Source: Lunularia cruciata
Lineage: Eukaryota > Streptophyta > Marchantiopsida > Lunulariales > Lunulariaceae
Length of the DNA stretch: 64,000 nucleotides
Reading direction: 5' to 3'
Assembly: GCA_948567375.1 (NCBI GenBank)
Contig: OX419757.1
Span: 27,218,001-27,282,000 of the forward strand
Shown here: positions 12,051 to 23,400 of the stretch, piece after piece
Layout of the letters: each line of letters starts with the position of its first letter
Position numbering within the stretch: the stretch's first letter is position 1
Program-made: the position numbers and the translations under genes
The notes under the pieces: model-generated
Database searches by the model: none
What the model saw: the letters and a program-made list of their open reading frames with translations, nothing else
What the model was told of the DNA's origin: nothing

Positions 12051-13670
12051 ATCCGTTGGACTACATGTTGAATGCATTACACATTTCAATCATAGCTTCT
12101 CTAGTCTCTTTTCTAGGAGGAACTCCTAGTCCATCTTCTCTAGTCCACACATTGGCATCATTTACTTTTGTATCTCCCTCTTCTTCTATGAAATCTAATC
12201 CGGGATCTTCCTCAACCCATACATCACTCCTATTGTTCAAAAAATTATGCAACATTATGCCGCAATTGATCCACTACATTAAATATAAATTTCTATTTTT
12301 ACTTTTGAGTTGAACTCTTAGTTCCTTCAAGGAATGCCACTATGTCTTCAATACCTTGATGTAGTGCTCATTGACAACCCAAGCATTTTCAACACATTTG
12401 TTAAATGCCATTCTCTCAAGTGTACAAGGAAGGCACTAAGTGGCTCATGTGCACATACCTGAGCTACTAAGCAGGTATTGGTATTGCTCAAAAGAAGAAT
12501 TACACACTCTTTGATTCATATCACTCGACAAAGGTGATTTCTTGATGCAAGTCATGTCATGATAAGACCAAGGTATCCTTGCAATAACACCTAGCTCATA
12601 AAACCCCACAACTCATAGAGCTCCATTCCTTAACAAAAGTGCCAATACATAAGAAGACAATAGTGAGCTTAAGGAGTGGTGTTCAACTACTAATATCACC
12701 AAGACAATATGAACCAAGCTTAAGGACTAGTGTTGAACTATGAACAACTAATTTTCACATTAAAAATTAGAGTAGGAATGAACTTATTTGATAAAAAATG
12801 ACACACCAAAGGCAGGGAAGAAAAACTCACACTACTCACTCCATTGCATTGAATACTCACCTCCTTAAAAAATGTCTTATTTGCCTCATACCATTGTATA
12901 TCACCTGGCCATTGATCATATATGAACCCTTTTGACAACAATAGATTTCACCATCCACTTTAGTTTGTTAGACAAGAGGAAATAAAGTACCATCTACCAA
13001 TCCTACACATCTTTTGAATCCTTTGGTTGCAAAGGCATTTGAAATTATTCTCCTTTCTTTGAGGTTGGGCCAAGTAATTTATTCACTTAGAGTGGCTATA
13101 ATGGCTGTCATGACTCTATAGGTAAATGTTGTGGTTGACCAACAGCTAATTCTCTAGAGATTTGTACCTCTAGCTACACATATGCCATTTCCATTGTGTC
13201 CAAGCCAATCTACGGTCAGTGCCATAGGGGATTTTACCTTTCCTACATTTCTTTTTTGAAACATCATGTTCTTAAATGATATCAAGCAAGGAAAGAAAAG
13301 ATGGTATGTCCATTCTCACTAGTTGTTAGAAGAAATATGGATCTACATCTTGGAAACATTTACAAGTAATGTTGGTGCTCTTATTGTAATTATTTTGGTC
13401 AAGAAGGTACCTCTTGGAATGAATACAATAGCACCATTTCAATATTAGTTCATCTTCATTTTCTAAATCTAGAACATCTCATGTTTCATCACTCCATGTT
13501 TCCTTATATTTCCAAATTTTTTTAAATCACAAGATTCAAAACCATCTTCATGAATGTCAAGTTCATATCTAGAATCAAATTCATTTCTGCTATGTTCATC
13601 TTCTATACGCTTCCTCATGCATTTCTTGATTTCTTTCACTAATAGTTGTTGTGTGCTATAGCGTGGCACT
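12050..13670 (-). pseudogene. PIF/Harbinger-type transposase remnant
   Basis: Read on the minus strand, broken pieces follow the order of HARBI1/PIF-like transposases. An N-terminal segment lies at 13,469-13,669. A segment containing GLVDGTLF (about 12,980-13,003) fits the first catalytic Asp region. Near 12,300 a stretch resembles WHSLKELRVQLKSKNR, and 12,061-12,255 holds IMLHNFLNNRSDVWVEED, typical of the family C-terminus. Frameshifts and stops occur throughout and no terminal inverted repeats were identified. These enzymes move DNA transposons by cut-and-paste, but this copy cannot be functional. Confidence 0.65.
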
Positions 13671-14774
13671 TTTCACACCAACTAAAATATCTCACTCATG
13701 GGGTTTCCTAAATCCAATTCACTACCTAAACCCATTTCACTAGCTCAAATGAATCTAGTTGCACAAGCGGAAAATATGCAAGAATCAAGAAATGCATATG
13801 TCCATGAAGAGAAATGGTGCACCTACCCAAAAAAACAAAAAAAACATGAGAGAGTCAAGAAATGCATCCACCCAAGAAGAGAAATGGTGCACCATCAATG
13901 AAGGATAGATCATAAACACAAGTTCCAATGTTTCATAAGTACTTGCCATGTGGCATTTTACTTTTCAAATTGAAATTCCATTTGCAATTAGTGCTCTAAT
14001 TAATTCTACAAATTCATTAAGAATAATGGGTATGTAGTAGTAACCTATTATTTGTTATGGGTCACAAAAATCATGACTGCATATATTTAAGGCTGTAGGT
14101 GGATGAATCACCATACAACCTGCTAGGTCTTCCTCCCTTGCATGTAAGGAATTACAAGAATACGCTAAAATTATTTTAGGGGACTCTACGGGTAGTTAAA
14201 AAAAATCTTGTTTGAAACACCCTAGTATATCACAACAAGCATTATGGACACACGAGTCCTGCAATGCTAATCATCTAAGAAGGTGACCATACTAAACCTC
14301 CATATATATCTCCATATATATACCATACTAAACCTCCACATATATCTGATTTTTGGGAGTTCAAGAGAGTGTGAAGGTGAGAGAGGAGAGGGAGAGATGT
14401 GAGAGGAAAAATATACATTGTTTGAGTGCTCTCTAGCATATAGAACTTGAGTGAATAGTAGATTCTATTTTTTTTCAATTTTGGCTCCATTGGTACCTAG
14501 ATTGAAGACTATGGAGAATTGAGTATAAAGTTATGGGGATTTTTAGGTTTTATAGGATGTAGAGTGATTATTACACATTGAGAGTGATGGATTGGGATTT
14601 TTCAATTTTATTCTCTTGGTTTTCATGCTATAGCTCCATGAGAACTTAGTTTGAAAATTTTAGAGACGAGAACTAAAAATTACAATAGTTTTTAGTTTTT
14701 AGGATTTGGAGAGATAGTATTTACTCATGTGAGTTGGGATGTGAGAGGTTGTGGTTTTGTAGGTATGGGAAGAG
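13670..14774. other. No gene seen; AT-rich
   Basis: Only short unrelated open frames are present. A 36-bp tandem duplication (ACCATACTAAACCTCC at 14,286 and 14,322) is the one clear structure. Confidence 0.45.
14286..14357. repeat. 36-bp tandem duplication with ATATAT core
   Basis: Two adjacent copies of a unit starting ACCATACTAAACCTCCA are followed by CATATATAT. They are seen directly. Confidence 0.7.
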
Positions 14775-17700
14775 ATGGAGAGGAGAATCATGTGTTACTA
14801 TTGTGCTAGCCATGGCTACACTTTCCCATGTGGGACCACCCCGAGCGGCTTGGGATACACCATGCCCGGTGTGTCACTGATGCTTTACCTTGCACGGGAT
14901 AAAGACCTATGTGGGAAGGATGCAAATACTATGATTGGATCACTTGGTATGCTCACATGAGGCAAGACACCACATCAATAATAGTGACACTTAGGATTAT
15001 GAACCCTTCCTCTATCACTTCATTGACCATTCCAAGGATATTAGTTGAGTTGTGGGGGTGGTTAGCTTCTCAAGCGGGTTGCATTTTGGGGTTATTTAAG
15101 ACTAGTTTTCCATGTCCACATCTATTCCATAGGCTACCTTGTACACCCCATGATGAAGCTAGATAGGCTTATCACCTACTACTTGATTATTTAGTACGTG
15201 ATCTCTTGGACAAGTTAGCATGGTTCCCATTCCTCTTACTCCCTTGATGGTGTCTTTGTTTTGCTAGAGAGGGACATGCGGGGCATAGAGATATGGCTGC
15301 TAGATTTTGTTGATTCTAAGCAGAGGATTGGGTGGCCCTACAAGAGGAGTCTGTTAGGGCTGTATGTTTTAGGAGATATGTTTTGCCACATGATACCATA
15401 GAGTCCACTTGATTACAATGGTCTAGGACATTGAGTCAAGCAAGAGAGTTTTGTATAGCAACATGAGCGCTACTCCATTTGTTTATGGCTAGTCCTACTA
15501 TGAGATGAGACCATCTTTTCTCATTACATCCATGGCAAGAGAGTGATTACCACTAGAGGTCTTAGATTATCAACTTGAGCATCCTTTATGTCTTGATATC
15601 ACTTTTTTCACAAGCATTGTGCATTGCCCCTTACCTTTCCTTAAGAGGCTTGTTAGGGATGGTATATGAGCATCTTCAAGATTTCTTTTAGGAAGATGAT
15701 CATTCTAATGGTTTTACCAAGTTGTTTTAGGTGGTTGCAACAATAGAAAGAGGAGACATTCTTATGTTTGTCAGTTGAGTGTTAGGTGCTAGTCTACTCT
15801 TGCAATGGAGAAGGACACAAAGAGCATTAAAACAATTTCTATTAGAGAGATCTTTTTGTGTTTGGTCAGCCACACCATTGTCCTTTAGCATCATTCTCAC
15901 TTCCAATAACACCTTAGTCCACACCAGTTTGGAGTAACTACACCTCGAGGATGTGGAGCTATATGTTTTGGCATTAGGGCTCTCTTAGATATCTATCTTG
16001 AGTGGATCATCCTATAGGTGGATGTTGAGAATGCTTTTAATAGCATCTTACAAGTATCCATCTTTAGAGAGCTTAGGAGGGCTATTGGATCCTTGGTGTG
16101 GTCTTTTTATGGTTCTCTTACTTCCCTTTACTACCAGCATGGTTATTCAAAGAAGAGAGTCATCGTCTTGCAATCAACTCTTGGTAAATGTTAGGGAGAT
16201 CTTTTAAGGGGGCCCTTATTTGCCATGGATCACTTTAGAGCTCTCTTATCTACTACTTTGGCTATGCCTGGTTGTGTATTTCACTCCTTGGCAGATGATA
16301 CACACATCATGGGCCCCGTAGATTAGATTGGGCAAGCTTTTGACCACTTGACTATCAAGTTACATATTGTAGGCTTGAGAGTCAAGGTGTCAAAGTGCAT
16401 GGCATGGTCCCCTTTAGGTGTCCCTCTCCGCCTTGAGCTTCTAGAGGGATGTATCACATCTACAAATGGACTATGTGTTCTTGGAGTGCAAGTAGGATCC
16501 AAGGATTTTGTCACACACTTCTTAGAGGTTGCCCTTGTAGAGGATATTCTCCATGTGGATAACCTTCCTTTATTAGGAGATCTACATGTGGTATTTGGTA
16601 TATTTTCTTCTAATATTGCTCATTAATTGACTTAGCTCCTCCGCAAAATTCCCCTTTTCTTGACCTTCCTATCATGTTTGAGAGCCTTTGATGGGAGGAT
16701 TATGAGAGTCTTTGGTGATATTATTGGACCAAGGACATTTGAGTGTGTGCTAGGGGATTTGGCACGTAGACAAACATATCTACCAATCTTGTATTGAGAG
16801 GTTTGCTTGCTATCTATGGAGGAGATGACACTTATGACAGTTTTGGGTAGTTGGGCTCCCTTTGCATCCCTACTTTCCTCTCATTTTGTGGTTGTTGATA
16901 GGCCGGTTTTGGAGACTTATGTGACAAAGGTGGAAGAGGGATCCTTTTCTCTCCAGATGTTATTGAGGTAGACAAGAGATAGTGAATCCTCATGGGCATG
17001 CAAGGACCTTCCATCTTTTGTTGCACTATTGTCAGATGGGACTAGAGGTTTATAGTCTTCCTTGGTAGAGCAACAATGTTAGCATATGCTACATTCTCTC
17101 TTAGTTGACTCATCTATTCCTCAAGCTACTAAAGCACGTCATTGCTCTTTCTCTGGCAAGGATGCAAGGTCTTGGATCCTAGCTTGACCGTACATTAGGG
17201 CATTCTGACTCGCACTAGCTACTTTCTCTACAATGATGAGGTTTCCTCTAGGTTTTGTCCACCCATCTATATCTTCCTTTCTCACTTGTGAGTATGGCTC
17301 TACACTAGATGCAGTAGCGTTCTAAATGAGATTATGTCCTTTTGGAGGACAAAGGATAGCTACCCATGATGCTATTAGGGACATAATGTTTTCTATGGTA
17401 CGACAGAGTGGATACTTGGCTTGGAGGAAGCATTTGTGTGCTTTGCAAATGATACATGTCCAGGCAAACTTATACTTGGTCCAAGATGATCAGGTGATAG
17501 TAGTGGATGTTGTGGTTACGGACACTATGCGTGATACAATTTTGGTAGGAGTGATTACCCATCCCCCTAGATGGGCAGCGAGTGCTGCAACAGCTTGCAA
17601 GGTCTCAAAGTATAGGGGTATGCAGCAAGGTCACCTCTTTGTTCCTCTAGCCTTGGAGTTACATGGAGCGATGGACACGAAATTCGATACATTCATCAAG

Positions 17701-18060
17701 GAGTGCACAAGAGCTTATCATGTTAGGCGTAAGGGGTACCACTCTCACTCTTATACTTTGTAGCATATTTTAGACAATGTGTGTCCATTGCTCTACAGAG
17801 TATAGTTACTGGTGCAATCCATACGAGAGCAATCACACTAGATGATGCTTCTTTGGATGCTCCAGTTGTTTGTAGACCGTACAACTTGCATAGCCCGGAT
17901 ATCTTAGGTGCAGTAAGGCAGATTTTTCATATTGACTCTATTGGGGCTTAGCCCCATTTTACCTAGTTTGTCTCACCCTTGTACGGCTTGATGGGGTCTT
18001 CCCATCCTTCATGTTTTCTATGCGCTCTCCCTTTTCTCTTCTTTCGGAGTAAACAAGACC
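14775..18060 (+). pseudogene. Non-LTR retrotransposon (LINE) with RT domain, decayed
   Basis: Plus-strand fragments line up as one LINE reading frame. Near 14,860 there is a C2H2-like finger (CPVC...H...K.YVGRM). Around 16,010-16,625 the RT reads VDVENAFNSI, then SLADDTHIMGP with the catalytic Asp pair at 16,291-16,299, then KCMAWSPLGVP. Downstream near 17,280-17,350 is a Cys/His-rich element (C..GS.LD...C..GG.R..THD), and 17,326-17,763 is an open 145-codon C-terminal stretch. Many stops and frameshifts break the frame. An endonuclease domain was not clearly recognised. The type resembles plant LINEs carrying a C-terminal domain after the RT. A tail sequence near 17,918-18,010 recurs at 18,794 and, inverted, at 23,190-23,400. 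Confidence 0.7.
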
Positions 18061-18417
18061 ATAACTGACATGCGCAAAATGCTTGTGTGGATGTTGGAGG
18101 GTTTCACTCCTCTTCCATTTCGCACATTTGAGTGGTAGAAATATATTTTGTCATTTTATGTAACAAATCAATGGATCATTTTTATTTCTTAAGCTTCCTA
18201 TCCTACAAAATCTTCTTCTGAAAGACATGTATGCATATATGATATGGGATGTATCTCAAAAATACCTCGGTAAAGAAAAGGCAACCGCATAGGATAACAA
18301 GAAGACCCCATCAAGCCGTAAGTAGATAAGGAGAAGTAAACTTCTTCTTGAGACATCCTCCTCTTCTAACTCGTAAACTTTCAACTCCAAAACTAAGTTT
18401 TGATGAGATTCAACTAG

Positions 18418-18421
<4 letters not shown>

Positions 18422-18467
<46 letters not shown>
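18422..18467. repeat. TA dinucleotide microsatellite
   Basis: About 23 uninterrupted TA units, seen directly. Confidence 0.95.
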
Positions 18468-18469
<2 letters not shown>

Positions 18470-18789
18470 TTTGCAGTGAAGTGTTGGTCATCCTTTGCTA
18501 CTCACTAAACTATGATACAAAACCCGAACTTTACCGGCACATGCTACCGCAAATATCTTAACATCTACTAAAACCTGCAAACCATATGAAACCCGGTTCT
18601 TACCGTTAGTTAACCTTGTGAGACCTGGCTTTTAATTGTGTCCGGAGGACACGTGTCCCCTAATAACATAAGAGCCACCTTCTTCAATCAGATTTGCAGC
18701 CATATATAGTGCTGTACCCGGCTGTTATCTTAAAAGCCGTTTAAAGCGCACTTTTTTAATTTCAAGTTTATATAACAGGATATCTAAAG

Positions 18790-18905
18790 TGCTGTAAGGC
18801 AAATTATTCTTACCGATACTACTGGAGTTTTGACCCCATTTTATCCCATGTCTTTGGTTTCTACGGCTTGATCGGATCTTCTCATCTTTCTTGTTATCTT
18901 ACCCA
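18790..18905 (+). mobile_element. Second LINE 3' tail fragment
   Basis: GTAAGGCAAATTATTCTTACC and the following block ending in a TACGGCTTGATCGG-like phrase match 17,918-18,010. This is a 5'-truncated LINE copy or a duplicated tail. Confidence 0.5.
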
Positions 18906-21040
18906 ATCGCCTCCTTCCTCTTTCTTTATTTAATGTTTATGTTTTATAAGTTTATATGAACACAAGGAAATTTGTTCATGTACAAATGTCGATCTTGCTA
19001 TAGCATGTGCATGCTAGCTAGATGCATATTCTTGAAATACAATAATAGGATCATGTGTCATCTGCCGATAACTTACGATTTCCAGAAAGAAAGGCAATCA
19101 TGAAAGTGGCTTTTTACGGCATAAGCTGCATGTAAATTGGAACTAACTTCCTCCTGTACCAATTGTAATTGATTCGTTTACTAGGTGTATCACTACGACT
19201 ACTACTGCTCATGCTGTGACCGTATAGGATTTATGCATGCCACAAAGAAAGTAACTTTTACAATTAGAACTCATCATACACAATTCCCAGACTCTCTGGA
19301 ATGACGGCTGGATTGCAAAGGAAAAGTAGATGCAACTTGGATGCATTTACAGACGTTTAAATTCGTCGACAGTTTAAATATCTTCTCTCTTTTAGCTATC
19401 AAGGTACATCTAGCTGTTCCTTTGCAGGTTTACGTAGTTCAGACCTTACTTTGCGATAAAGGGAATAAAGGGGCGATCTATTCCAGAAAAACCTTTCCAG
19501 CGATTTTTCTTTCCACTGAATGTGTCAAGACAGGAATTATAGCAGCACATTGTATGCGATTCTAAATGAAATACAACAATTATATTTAGTTTTATTTGTT
19601 TTCTCGGCGATGCATTCAGAAGGTCTGGATATTTAATCAACCTGTACATAGTTCGTGAAGTCAAAATTCAGAACTTCGCTCAAAATTTGGGTTTCGTGAC
19701 TTCACTTACTTTGCAGATAGTTAGTTCCCCTTACTTAGGGTCAGTGACTTGGCTGAGTTGAGATTTTGTAATTCAAGTGATCCTTTTTGAGACTCAAGGA
19801 GATTAGCTTAGGCTTAAGTGATGGAACTTTATCACTCTAGGAAGATGCATTAAATTCAGCAAGTTAGCTAAAGCCAAATTTGAATCATTTGGTTCTAGTC
19901 AAAAATGAAATTTTTTATTTCATATATTTCATAAGAATTATATAGAAATGACTCAACGATAGTGCAAAATTTTAAATGCCTATATTTATGTACCACAACT
20001 CCTCCGCTAATAGTACATTACCTCCAACAAATCCATTCATATTTCCTAACAGCGATCATCTGTCCAAAATCCCGGTGAAAAGACTTGGACTATGGATACC
20101 CTTATTTGTCGTATTTTTTACGATTTAGAGCACCCATGTATGCAGAATTTCGTGCCCAAAAATAATATATGGGCCAATTCTGTCTGATAATCCTCCCTCG
20201 CTAATTATTTTCAAGACGGAGTGGAAGTTGTAGTTCCTTAAATTTCATCTCAATCTTTGTCACACGCCCACTCAATCTCATTGAACTAATCAATAGAAAG
20301 CATAATTAAAGAGTATGCAATAGCTAACTACTATCTAAGATATCAAGAGGTACCCGTGGATCGCTGAATGTAAATTGGTACTCATTATTTTATAAAAATT
20401 GTACAAATATGAATCAGTCGCTATACTGAATGATATTTGTATACTCTTATTACTGTTCATAGTTGCACTAAACTATATATATTTATATTTATCATTTAGA
20501 CAGAAAAATTCTTAGTTTGAATTTAGCTCTAACCTTATTGACTATGAAATCTATGGATTATTAGAATGGTTTGCCTGAATATAGAAGAAAACTTGAATTT
20601 TAACTAACAGTAAACAAGGTTGCTAATTACATGTCTAACACCCATTAGAAATTTGTGTAGAATTTATTGCATTAATTGGTACCAATTAAGAGAAATCATT
20701 CTAGACAAATCATTTCAAGCTAAGTCTTTTGCATCCAAGAAAAGTTTCTCCAAAACATTTTCTACATTAGAAGATGAACTTAAATCTGAAGTTGAATGCA
20801 AAAAGCTAGTAAAACATATTATAATGTAAGGAAAAGGAAAATTATATATTTGATCTATATTCCATTACTAAGGTCATTAATTTTTAATTTGGAAATTTTG
20901 AATGTGAATTTTCAAAAATTATGGACCATCATAATGCTTTCATTTTTCAGTATATCAATAATAAATTTAATATGTTGATGGAAATCATATAATAAATAAT
21001 ACTAAAATTATTATTTTATTATTATTATTTATTTTAGAAA
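18906..21040. other. Low-repeat, AT-rich stretch without a recognised gene
   Basis: I found no coding sequence, LTR or duplicated block here. The 74-codon open frame at 19,341-19,565 and its minus-strand overlap have no family signal. It could be single-copy intergenic DNA, which is rare in this window. Confidence 0.4.
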
Positions 21041-21620
21041 AAATCCGAAATAACAAGTAAATTATAATAAAATATCATTTACAATAATTGTACTTATGCA
21101 TGACACCTCTCCCTATAGTGTGGTGCCTTTTGAGCCATAGAGTTCAGACTTTAGCCGATACCGAAACTCCTTCAGGCCGAGCCGGCCCGGGTGTTGATGA
21201 TGCAAAAGCAATAGGGATTTTCAGAAATAGTTTTGACCGATATCTACGGGATAAATAAAAACTTTGTAATTAATTTTAAGAACTCTGTAATGAGATGACG
21301 TGCTAATAAATGCTTCATAAATTGTAAAAATCCAAAATAACAAGTAAATAATAATAAAATATCACTTAACAATAATTATACTTATGCATTACACCTCTCC
21401 CTATAGTGTGGTACCTTTTGAGCCATAGAGTTTGGACTTTAGCCTATACTAGAGCTCCTTCAGGCCGAGCCGGGCCGGGTGCTGATGACGCAAAAGCAAT
21501 AGGGGTTTTCAAAAATAGTTTTGACTGATGTATAAGGGATAAATAACAAACTTCGTAACTAATTCTAGTGAACTCTGTAAGGAGATGACTCGCTAATAAA
21601 TGAATACTTCATAAATTGTT
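21041..21620. repeat. Tandem duplication, period about 287 bp
   Basis: Two copies begin AAATCC(G/A)AAATAACAAG at 21,041 and 21,328. Both contain CACCTCTCCCTATAGTGTGGT, CCTTCAGGCCGAGCCG and GCAAAAGCAATAGG. They differ by scattered substitutions and small indels, so the duplication is moderately old. The G+C-rich core in an AT-rich setting is notable. Confidence 0.85.
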
Positions 21621-22083
21621 TTACGGTATATCACATGCAATTTGCATTCATTTACAAAAATCAGACACTATATTATGGATGTTTAGTATTGCCTTAGTGA
21701 AATAAATGATTGTCAAAAGAGATGATGTACCTTCTTGAGAGAGTTGCCAGGTTTTTTTGGTGTGTGATTCTTAGAGTGAGATTTATGAAATTTTTTGGCG
21801 GATCCAAAATGTTGCTCTCAACTATTCAAATTCAAATTCACCATGCTACAAATGCAAATCTTGTCATTAAACTAAACATGTGTGTTTTGTAGTTTTGCAT
21901 TGGTGTGGTGGTTCATTTCCATAGATTAGTGCGGTGAGGGAGATAGCGTGAGTTATGGAAAATAATTTGCACCGTCTTGCGGCAACTAAGAAATTCATTG
22001 GAGGTGAAGGAATTTTACTCCAAAACTGAATTTTTTTTTAGCAAAAACTTGATTGCAATGCAAGCTCACATTTAGATGAAAAA

Positions 22084-22475
22084 TTGGGTGCTATCAAGCA
22101 GCTACCAGCGGCAACGAGCGACTACCAATGGCAAGAAGTGGCTTCAGGCAGCAACGAGCGGCTACGGGTGCCAACAAGCTTCAAGCTTTGGGCACCAACA
22201 AGCGGTTATGTGCGGCTACGAGCGCCTACGGGCAGCTATGGACGGCTACAAGCAGCACAAGCAATTACGAGTTACGACGAGCAGCAACAATCAACAATGA
22301 GCAAAATCCCATTTAATCTTAAATTAACACATTAATGAGAGGCTAGCAATGGCAACAAGTAAGTACGAGCGGCGGCTATAGGCACTATAGAGCGGTTACG
22401 AGCAATGACGGGCAGTGACAAGCATTGACGAGCAACAATGAGCAAAATTTCATTTAATCCTAAATTAACACATAA
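22084..22475. repeat. Degenerate minisatellite of CGGCTACGAG-like units
   Basis: Units of about 9-12 bp such as GCGGCTACGAG, GGCAACGAGC and GCAGCTATGG follow each other with variation from about 22,100 to 22,430. A block AACAATGAGCAAAAT...CATTTAATC occurs at both 22,282 and 22,433. All three plus frames stay open for 60-80 codons as a result of the repeat, so these are not taken as genes. Confidence 0.7.
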
Positions 22476-22494
22476 CACCCGGTGGCAACCGGCG

Positions 22495-22790
22495 TATACC
22501 ATATTCACCCTAAACCAGTCACTTTATTAACCCTATTATGTAATTAATGCATTATGGGGTGAGAACTGAAAACTCCATATCCCTTCTTTTCTACTAACCA
22601 TCTCTTATGGAGTTTGCTAATAATAAAGAACATGGCCAGAACTATACCATATTCACCCTAAACCAGTCACTTTATTAACCCTATTATGTAATTAATGCAT
22701 TATGGGGTGAGAACTGAAAACTCCATATCCCTTCTTTTCTACTAACCATCTCTTATGGAGTTTGCTAATAATAAAGAACTTGGCCAGAAC
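22495..22790. repeat. 148-bp near-perfect tandem duplication
   Basis: The unit starting TATACCATATTCACCC at 22,495 is repeated at 22,643. By eye the two 148-bp copies differ at one base (GAACATGG versus GAACTTGG). This is far more similar than any other duplication in the window, so it is recent. Confidence 0.9.
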
Positions 22791-23189
22791 TCCGTAGTAA
22801 GACTCTTTCTTCCTCACGCGCGTGCCCCTACCGATTTAGTCAACGCGTCAAACTAATTTATATGAAAATATACTGAACTTCGTAAAACTATTACTAAACC
22901 CTCCTAATGTGCACCAATAATTGGAGACTTGATTACTTATACAAGAATGAAATGAAATTTGTTAATTATAACAATTTGTCTAGAAAAGGTAATAGATCAT
23001 TAACAAATTATTATTCAAGGTTGATTACTTACACAAGGCTCGATGTGTGGAGCGCAGCGCCGTCAGATCCGTCGGCCCATTTGCCCCATATTATGAGGGA
23101 GCATCCATCTGTTGGCAATTGGTGGATAATTAAGCAGACGCCAAATTGGACACAAACGGAGTAGATACTGTGAAGTTTTGAAGGGAGGC

Positions 23190-23400
23190 TACCGCGTAGG
23201 ACAACAAGAATCATGGAAGATCATCAAACTTTGCAAGGAAAAGAAAAATTTTAGAAGGTAAAATGGAGTTAATTCTCATTAATATCGATAAGAGAAATCT
23301 GCCCTATAACTCCTAAGATATGCTTCAGTTGCGGCTGCGGCATTCCCTGGACTTCAATAGTAATCCTAGCAGCTTTAAATTTTGATGAATTTCGTTAAAA
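23190..23400 (-). mobile_element. LINE 3' end fragment, inverted
   Basis: On the minus strand a coding-like stretch ending in ILGVIGQISLIDIN is followed by CTCCATTTTACC and a TCTTGTTGTCCTACGCGG phrase, parallel to the tail of the LINE at 17,880-18,010. It ends in AATTAA, which gives a stop. Confidence 0.45.

Noticed and set aside
18647-18658. GGACACGTGTCC, a G-box/ABRE-like palindrome
   Set aside because: A single 12-bp palindrome with no gene downstream is weak evidence for a promoter.
22076-22335. Three overlapping plus-strand open frames as small genes
   Set aside because: They arise from a repeated G+C-rich unit without stops in any frame.
22495-22790. CRISPR-like repeat array
   Set aside because: Two long adjacent copies without spacers, in DNA that is clearly plant nuclear.
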